Of a stretch of DNA of 64,000 bases, positions 9,701-18,700 are shown in pieces (positions within the stretch are counted from its first letter, which is position 1; the number at the start of each line of letters is the position of its first letter). A program made the position numbers and the translations under genes. The DNA lies in NCBI RefSeq assembly GCF_002632615.1, contig NZ_NITZ01000012.1, positions 88,172 to 152,171 on the forward strand, written 5' to 3'. Under the pieces are notes generated by a model. That model searched no databases, was not told the origin of the DNA, and saw nothing but the letters and a program-made list of their open reading frames with translations. The stretch is from Xenorhabdus miraniensis. Lineage in GTDB: Bacteria; Pseudomonadota; Gammaproteobacteria; Enterobacterales; Enterobacteriaceae.

Positions 9701-12700
9701 ACCGGTTTGTTTGAAATCAGCACTGAACTTTTTCAGTTTCAAAGCCAGTTCATCTGCGCTGTAACCACTTATACGCGTATTTTTCTGTGTGATATCGTTT
9801 TCATCACGTCCATGTCCAACAATCTGCCAACGTAATTTGCCAGATGGCAATTGTTCAACGTCACCATACACCACACGATATTGACCATTGGCATCAAGCT
9901 GAACAATCACGCTGGAATCAGGATGTTTGCTTGCCAGACTTGCCGCTGCTTTTGCTGCAACCGGGTCATTTTCAGTCTGGATAATAATCTGGCCACTAAA
10001 GCGGCTATCGCTACCTTCAGACTGTGGTTTGACTACAATATTTTCCCAAGAATTAACGTCTTGGTTATTCACTTGAACATGACTTTCTAGCGCGTCATCA
10101 CCCAACGGTTTTTTCATTCCGTCTGACGTGTCAATCGCTGTCGAAACGTTGAGTGTGAATTTGCCATTTACCGAGTTAGCAATGACTTTATCGATATTCG
10201 ACTGCACAAGGTTAGCCGCCTGTTTGAAATTGTTACTTTCAACCTCAACCAGAACTTTTTCACCTTTCTTTGTCGTCACTTCCAGCGTCACGGCATCATC
10301 ACGGTAATCAACGACACGCCCTGTCACATTTGAAGACAGTTTAAAAGTCTTACCCTGTTCTTTCAGTGCGCGCAGTACGTACTGTTGCTCACCTGCACGC
10401 GCCTGCTGCCAGACTCCGTCATATTGGGTAATGGTGCCCTTCTCAAATGTATTGTAGTTAACATTGAAACTTTGATTGTTTTCCATGCTGGTTTCATATG
10501 TATAACCAAGCTTGGATTTATAACCCGTCATTATTCCCTTATGGAAAGAGTCCATAAAACGTTCGAAGTTTTTATAGTTATCAAATGACTTAATACCAAA
10601 GTTAGGATCATAGAATGACCAAATGGTTTGATTTTCCCCTTTATGCACAACGACTGCCATAGCATGGTCTTCAGACATAAAGGACATATACGTCGTTTTG
10701 TCTACATCACGCAGTTTCTCCATCACAGACTCATAGCCGGCAATATCGTTACTCAGCGATTGGTCAATCCTGTTTCCCGTTAACCCATTGGCTTTCAATT
10801 TCCCGCCATAGGCTTGGTTGGCTTTCCGCCTCATGGATAATGAACCGGACATATCTTGAGTCTGGCTATACTGCATTGACAGCAAGTCTTGAATTGCCGG
10901 GCCGATATTTTGGCGGCGATATTGGTTAAGCAATGAAGTTTCAACCGAGTGGATATCGCTCTTTTTGTTCACGCTGTTGTCATTGTAGGCTTTGACCGCA
11001 TCTGTCAACCACGACAAATACGCTTTACCGCCACCCAATCCATGCACCCGCTCTTCTATCAGGTAACGGGCGGACAAAGCGAAGCAAACACCTTCCAGAA
11101 ATTCTTTCGATTCAACGTGATTTCCATTAGTCAGGAGTACATTGCCTATTTCTGGCACCAGCTTGTCAAGGTTACTTAGCAGTGAGCTTCCTTGAGTGAA
11201 ATGGAATGAATATTGATCCAACTCTTTTCTGCCTGATTTCGCATCAAAGAGGGTATAAATCATGTTTTCCAATAACCCTGCTTTTACTCTGCCATTTTCA
11301 CGCTGAGGCTCAGAAAGCGTTGAAACAATCTGTTCAGCATACTGATTCATCAATCGGCCACTGGCCTCATGACCATAGAAGGTATGCTCCCCAGATACCT
11401 GATAACCTGCCACGATAAGTTTAGCGCGCATTCTTTCCCCTGCGTCGCCCAACCCTTCGCTATCAGTCAGTAACATGATTGGCGTTTGTTTCGAGATCCC
11501 TTGCAGGTTTTTCTCAACCGAGAACTGACCATTAACCGCTTTCGCCAGAATGCCTGTTAATCCTGCCGGATTTGGCACTTCATGCGCAGTAATCGCTTTG
11601 GTCATGCTTGGCATTGGCCTGTCGAGCAACAAGCCAGAAACGGACTGTCCATTACGTTCTGCATAACGGGCAAGATCCGCCGCAACCGCACCACCCATTG
11701 AGTAGCCATGAATGATGATATTTTCTGGTTTGATACCGCGATCATTGACCAAATAGCGGAACATCGTGCGGGCATCCTGATACAGCCCTTTTTCGCTTGG
11801 ATGACCATCGCTGGAGCCATAACCCCGCATGTTCACCGCCAGCATATCAACACCCTGTTTTTTGTAGTTATCCTGCATGGCACTGGCTTGTTCTTCCGCC
11901 GATGAACCGGAACCATGAATGAAAAGCACCACTTTTTTGGCGGTGTTCTGCTCATCCTGACTCTTTTGAGCAGCATTATGGTAATAACCCGTCAAACGCC
12001 CTGCGTCACCCTGCAATGTGACTTTATCCGCCGTGCCGTCGGTCGTTGCCGCATCTAATATTATCTGAGTGCTGCTATGCACCTGACGGCGATCTTCTTT
12101 TTCACCGTAAAGCTCATCATTCAGGAAACGTACCAGTGGGTTAAATGGATCTCTGTCACGCGGTGGTGTGCCGTCATTATCGATGGCAACTTTTTCCAGC
12201 ATCTTCTCTTTGTTATCAGAGTGACCCAACGCCGCCAAATCTTCATCTACAATGCGATTTGGTTTTTTGGCGATTTTCTCAACCTGTGCTTCCTGCAATG
12301 CCTGTGCAAAATTGAAAAGCTCTGTTGGTGTCCAAACACCAAATTTGGGTCGCCATGTGTGGCCGATAACTTTATCTGCGCCACCAGCCTTAAGCACTTT
12401 GGCAACAGTACTCGAACAGTTATCGGTCAGCAATTGATAACGGGCATCCGGGTTCTGACTGATTTTATGCCATTCCGCCTGCATGGCCGCTGCATCCAAT
12501 CCTGCCAGATTGATACGGAATACGCGCCCTTCATCACCTTCGCTGGTTTTGAAGTCCCGAATATTGTTCAACTCATGTTCAGCAAATTGACGGATAACAT
12601 TAGCAATGCGTTTTTCAGCCAATTCAGGAGATTGCTGCTTAGCCGCTGCACGCAATGCTTCAGCAAAATCTCTCCCGATTTCAAACATGTCAGTGCCGCC

Positions 12701-15700
12701 TTCTTCCCACTGTTGTATAAACGGTTGGGAAATATGTTCTGGCACACCCGCAGATTGCAGCAAATGAGGATTCGCCAGTGCAGCCATAGCAAAGGCTTCG
12801 CTCACCTCAGCGAATTTTGCATCAACCCCTTTGGCTATCTGAAGTTTCTCAATAAATTTCTCCAGCTTATAAGTACCATCACGCAAGCCAAAGTGATCGT
12901 TCTCTTCAGAAGCGACATCCTGTTCCAGCCCCCCATTCTGGGCCGCAGGCTGACTGAGGTCACGCCAACGTATTCTCAGGTCAGGATATCGCTCAGAAGC
13001 AACATTGAAAATGCGACTAAGATCGGAGGACTTACTGCCTTTCGGCCACCAACTGACGTAGTTTTTCTCATTGAATTCACCGGCATCTTCCGCATTGAGC
13101 TGTATGCGCCCCTGTCCAATTTGCAGCGCGGCATGCCCCAATCGGCTATGATCACTCGGTTTCCAGACAAACAAGGTTGCGCTGACCGGAGACAATTGTT
13201 GTTCAATTGCCTGATGGATCTTTCTCAAGCCTGAGACATCAATACCCTTACCATCTTTCGACAAGTCACGGGATTGCAAGGTTGCAAAGACGTTTTCTGC
13301 CACCGATTGACCATATTCTCTGCTCACGGCAGCTTTGATCTGTTCAACCGCTGTTTCTGCGCTCTCTGCTTTCATCGCAATCTGAATATTGGATTTACCA
13401 CGGGTAACAAAATTCCCTTGTTCATCAATATAAAGATGCTTGGAGTCTTTCAGGTTAGCGTTGCTCAATTTGCTGTAGAGATCGCTGAAACTGCCTTTGC
13501 CCGCACTTTCCAGTGTCGGCTCCGCCAGCACCAATGATTCTTCCATGCGCACATTGATCTGCGACAGCAAGTTTTTCAGCGCTTGTGTACGTTCTGAATC
13601 CGGGTGCCCCAACAAATAACCTTCAACCTGATGACGCAAGTGGGTCAGTTTTTCTACCGATTCCAAGTTATAATCTTCCCTGCTTTGCAGGAGATTTTCA
13701 TAGCTCTTAAGGGCATCCAACACATTCTTATAGCTGTCACCGCGAATTTTGCCCTTAACATAAGCAGCGTCTTGCAATTCCGCCGCAGACATTAAGTCTG
13801 TTTTCGGTTTATAGTTCCAGCTACCGTCCACTTTTTCAGCCAGGATACGGGTACGTCTCTGATCGTGGGAAATAATACGATCTTCCGCCAGATATAATTC
13901 CCCAGGCAGTTGGTCGTAATTGTCATAGTTAGCAAGGATAAAACGCTCAACGGCTTTGATTTGAGCCGAATCATCAGGATCTTCCACCATGATCGTCTTG
14001 AAGTCGTCACTGTTACTGTCCGGCCACGGACGAACTTCAAAGCTTTCATCATCATCGGACTCACGCACCAGCAAGTTGCGTTCTGTACGCAACCCATAGA
14101 ATGGCAGCGCTTGGTTCAGCAGGCTGTCAATAGCACTGGTTTTGATATCCAGATTAACCAGCGTATCCGGCCTATATTTATCAGGGTCCAATACCAGCAG
14201 TTTTTCTTGCTCTGCAAGACTGAGTGAATCAAAACGCGCTTTGACAGAAACACCTGCTTCGGTCAATCTGCGGCCAATAGATTCAGGTGACAGGCCTTGA
14301 TATTCGTTGGCAGCCTTATCCAGCAGACGAATTTCTCCCACCCATCCTTCACGCTGTAATTGACGCAATACCGGCAATTCAACATTCCAGAAGTAGTTGC
14401 CAAAACGCAAACCCCCTTCCGCAATGACATAAACATCATCACGTGATTGGGCTGCATAGAGGGAACTCCAAAACCCGGTATTACTGTTCGCAGAGGCATT
14501 AATAGCCGATTGCAGGGCTTTCTCCTCCGCAATGTCATAATCGAGGAATACACGGCCCCAACGCATCAGTGTTTTGTTCAACTCAATGGCAAAAACATTG
14601 CCTTTTACATCAGTATCGTAAACGACCTTCTTGCCGTCAGTCTGTGCTGCATCAAGAACAGCACGGTATTGTTGAAAGTCTCTGCCTGACCAAAATGAAA
14701 CGATGCTTTTATCACCGTTTACAGGTTCGAAGCTATAACCATAGCTCTCCAGTCTTGAAACAAATTCGACACGCTTATCCCAGTCATAATCGATTGTGGC
14801 ATCAACGAACAGTTTCGCCAGCGAGGTAATTCGATCTTTTGGTACGCTGTTTCCCGTTCCATTCAGGTAATCCTCAACAAAGGCCACCATTTTTTGTCTG
14901 ACGTTATCCGGAATATCGGTATCTACGCGAGCAAATCCCGGCATCGGAATATATTTTTCGGTGGCAAGGTTGTTGTCACTATCCAACCAACGGTAAATAT
15001 CAGCCACTTTCTGTGCTCTGGACACGGTAGCAGAGACGGTTTCAGATATATCAACCATTTTTGGCAACGCATGTTCTTCACCTAGCGCTTTCAGGCCACT
15101 CAGATCCAATCCCGAAATTTTCGGCGTATTCCTGACCCATTCGGTCACGGTATCAGTGGATTGGCTAACAGGTTGACTGACGGGTGTTTCGGTATGCACA
15201 GGTGTCAGGGTAGATCCGCCAGAGGCTTTTCTAGTACGCACTCCTGCATTGACCGGCAAGTGAGCCAAAACTTCTCTGAGACTGCCCAGTTCGTTCAGAT
15301 CTTCACCCAGATATTGCAATTCTTCGCTGAACCCACCATCAGCCTGAACCGTCGATTCAGGATTAATGTGACTTTTGGATTTTTCTACTTTTTCAATATC
15401 TTCAGAGTAGTTGGATTCATCAGTTTTACCTGATAGATCACTACCTGTTACTCCTGTGCGAGTCGGCTGATAGTTGTCATCAAGTTTCGAACTTTTGCCA
15501 TCACGTTCAGCTTGTTGCTGATAGCGGATGGCTTCGTTTTCCCTGCCTTTGGCTTGAATACGGGCTTCTTCAACATCCTGCTTGGCATGTTGGCGGTTTT
15601 GTTCAGCCTTGAGTACACCGACTTCTGATTTGGCAATCGCAACCTTGATATCACCCAGACGCGCTGTGGCCGCTTTTTGAGAATGATCCAATTGGTTTCG

Positions 15701-18700
15701 CGCAGTTTCGCTGGCTTTGTCCAATTCGGTCTGCACGCGATCCAACAATCCACCGGCAAACTGATCATGCCATTGTTGACCGGATTCCCCATGATAGGTG
15801 TTATGGCTGTCCAGCGCTTCCAGACCTCTGGCTTTCGCCATCAACTCATCTGTTACCGCTTGGGCTTCGTCCTTGATCGCATCGCGTTGCGCCTGTCCAT
15901 TAGCATTCAGGGCATCCAGATCCGTCGTTTCCAGTTGTGCCTGTGTGCCAGCAATTGCCGCCAGTTGTTTGTCTTTTTCCTGTGTCAGACGCTGCTTATC
16001 AGCTTCCGCTCTTTCTTTATCCTGCAAGGCATTTTGTGAAGCTTTGTCCTGCTGCATATGCTCAGCAATGATTTTATCTGATTTACCGGGCAATGAGATT
16101 GCAGAAACATTATCCAGAACATAGCCCAGACCATCATTCAAACCGATTCCAGAAAATGCCAGTCGGTTGCTGCCCGCTTTGGCCTTTAAGGTCAATGCCT
16201 TATTTTGCCATTTGACATTACCATTGGCGGCTGCAAAAACAACCTCGCCATTCCACCACACTTCCAGCCCGTTATCATCAGAGCAACCAGCACGTCTCGC
16301 AAAGTCGAACTGAACGGTAATTTCTTCGTCCGCTGCCAGATCCTGAATATCCTGATAGATATGTGTGTTACCGCTGACATCAAGCTCACTGACAATATGA
16401 CCATGCCCTTCAACACTGAGACCGTATGCCTGAGCAGAGTGGTTGGCTTCAATGCCATTAGTAGATTTCCAACCCGTTGCACCTTGTTCAAAGTCACCAT
16501 TGACGATCAGATTGCGTGGCTGGGAAGAAGTGATCCGCCGATCACTGTCAAGTGAATTCTGGATACCTTCCATGTCCGGGGTATCAACGCCCGTTACGGA
16601 AGCTTTCAGGCTTCCCTGCAAATCAGAAGTGACTTCATCAATTTCTGTCAGCTTAAAGCCATTCAGAGAGGAAACTTCCGGCAGATTAATGGCTCCGCGC
16701 CCTTGATGAGTTCCCGATGTATTGGCTTCATCGCCATTGACCAGATAGCTGATCCCCTGACTGCCCGCATGACCTAACAATGTTTGTTTAACATTATCAA
16801 ACAGCGCATCCAGTTTATTGCTTTGGGTATTGCTTTCTGCCACGGCAAGGCTATAGAAATCACCGTTACCCACCTGAATCGCCACGTTATTACGGGCATA
16901 AGACGCATTGATATTCAAGCCATCACCCACACGGATGCTGGCATTACCCTTGCCTTTCATAACCGAAACATTCAGGCCGTCACCCACGCGGGTATTGACG
17001 TTGAGTTTACCCCAAGCCACATTGACGGAAACGCCATCACCGACTTTGGTATTCACGTTCAGATCGCCATGAACGGCAGTCACGCTTAACCCATCACCCA
17101 CTGTCGTCGTGATGTTGCCCTTACCTTTGGCTGCCGTGACCTGCATACCATCACCGATTTTGGTGACCACATTGCCTTGGCTCCACAACGCGTTGAAGCT
17201 GTCACCATCACCGATTTGGGTCACAAGATTGACATCACCTTTGGCAAGCACAACATTGCGGCCATCCCCCACTTTGGTGATAACGTTGGCTTTACCCCAG
17301 GCACCTGTATAATCATCACCATCACCCACATGGGTTAATATGTTAGCCTCCCCCTGAACAACGGTAACTTCCTGACCATCACCCACTTTGGTAATGATGT
17401 TCGCATCACCTTTGGCAAAGTTATAGCGATCACCGTCACCAGCATGGGTCATGATATTGGCTTTGCCCCAAACAGCATTGATGCCCAATCCATCACCCAC
17501 TTTGGTGATAATGTTAGCTTCACCTTTCGCAAACCCGACCGTCGTGCCATCACCAACATGAGTCATAATGTTGCCGATTTTGGAAATCAGCAGGCCCACG
17601 GTGGTTCCTTCACCCACTTTGGTCAGAATATTGCCTTTGCCAGCCAACAAGGCTGCCGTTGTGCCATCACCGACATGGGTCATCACATTGGCTTCAGCCG
17701 CCGCTACAACGCCCATAAAGTCATTGCCGACTTTTGTTACAATATTGGCTTTACCTAACGCCAGTACCCCCGTCAAACCATTACCGACATGGGTCATAAT
17801 ATTGGCTTTGCCAAACATCGCAGACAGCGTTGTGCCATCACCCACTTTCGTCATGATGTTGGCCGTGCCAGCAAACAAACCAATGCTGGTTCCTTTTCCG
17901 ACATGGGTATAAATGTTGGCTTTACCCACCATTAATGCCGCTGTCAGGTCATCACCCACTTTGGTCAGCACGTTTGCACCGCCAATCATGGCCGCAAAAG
18001 TGGAACCATGGCCAATCTGAGTAAAGATATTGCCTTTACCAATCATGGCAGAAAGCGCGTCACCGTTACCCACTTTGGTTGCAATGTTGCCTTTGGCGAT
18101 CATCAACGCAACGCTGGTGCCGTTACCAATATGGGTGTAAATATTGCCAAATGCCAGCATCAATGCCAGTGCATCGCCGTTGCCGACTTTAGTGAAGATA
18201 TTCCCTGCACCGCCCATCAGCGCCCAGGCATTGCCCATTCCGACATGGGTGAAAATATTACCAACCCCGACCATGGCCGCAATCGTTGTACCGTCACCGA
18301 CTTTGGTGAAGATGTTGCCTGCTGCGCCCATGATGCCCAGCGTTTGCCCATCACCAACATGAGTCAAGGCGTTGCCCAGACCCAACATAATGCCCGTGGT
18401 ATCGCCATCACCGACTTTGGTCAGGATATTCGCGCCGCCCAGCATAATACCGGTAGTTTTGCCATCACCAACATGTGTCAGAACATTGGCACCACCGCCC
18501 ATGATGGCCTGTACATTTCCTTTACCCTTTTTCGTCAGGATATTGGCACCGCCCAGCATAATACCGGTAGTTTTACCATCACCAATATGTGTCAGGACAT
18601 TGACACCACCGCCTATGACAGCCTGTACATTTCCTTTACCCTTTCTCGTCAGGATATTGGCACCGCCAGCGCCACGAAACTCCGTATTACCCAACTCAGA

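Noticed and set aside
6827..13234. Long plus-strand open frames opposite rtxA, e.g. 6827-7849 and 12077-13234
   Set aside because: They lie fully antisense to the intact toxin frame, lack recognisable domains or ribosome sites, and follow from its codon use.
16830..18668. Regularly spaced ~57-60 bp DNA repeats that look CRISPR-like
   Set aside because: The repeats are in frame within rtxA, encode the B repeats, diverge between units and have no unique spacers or cas genes.
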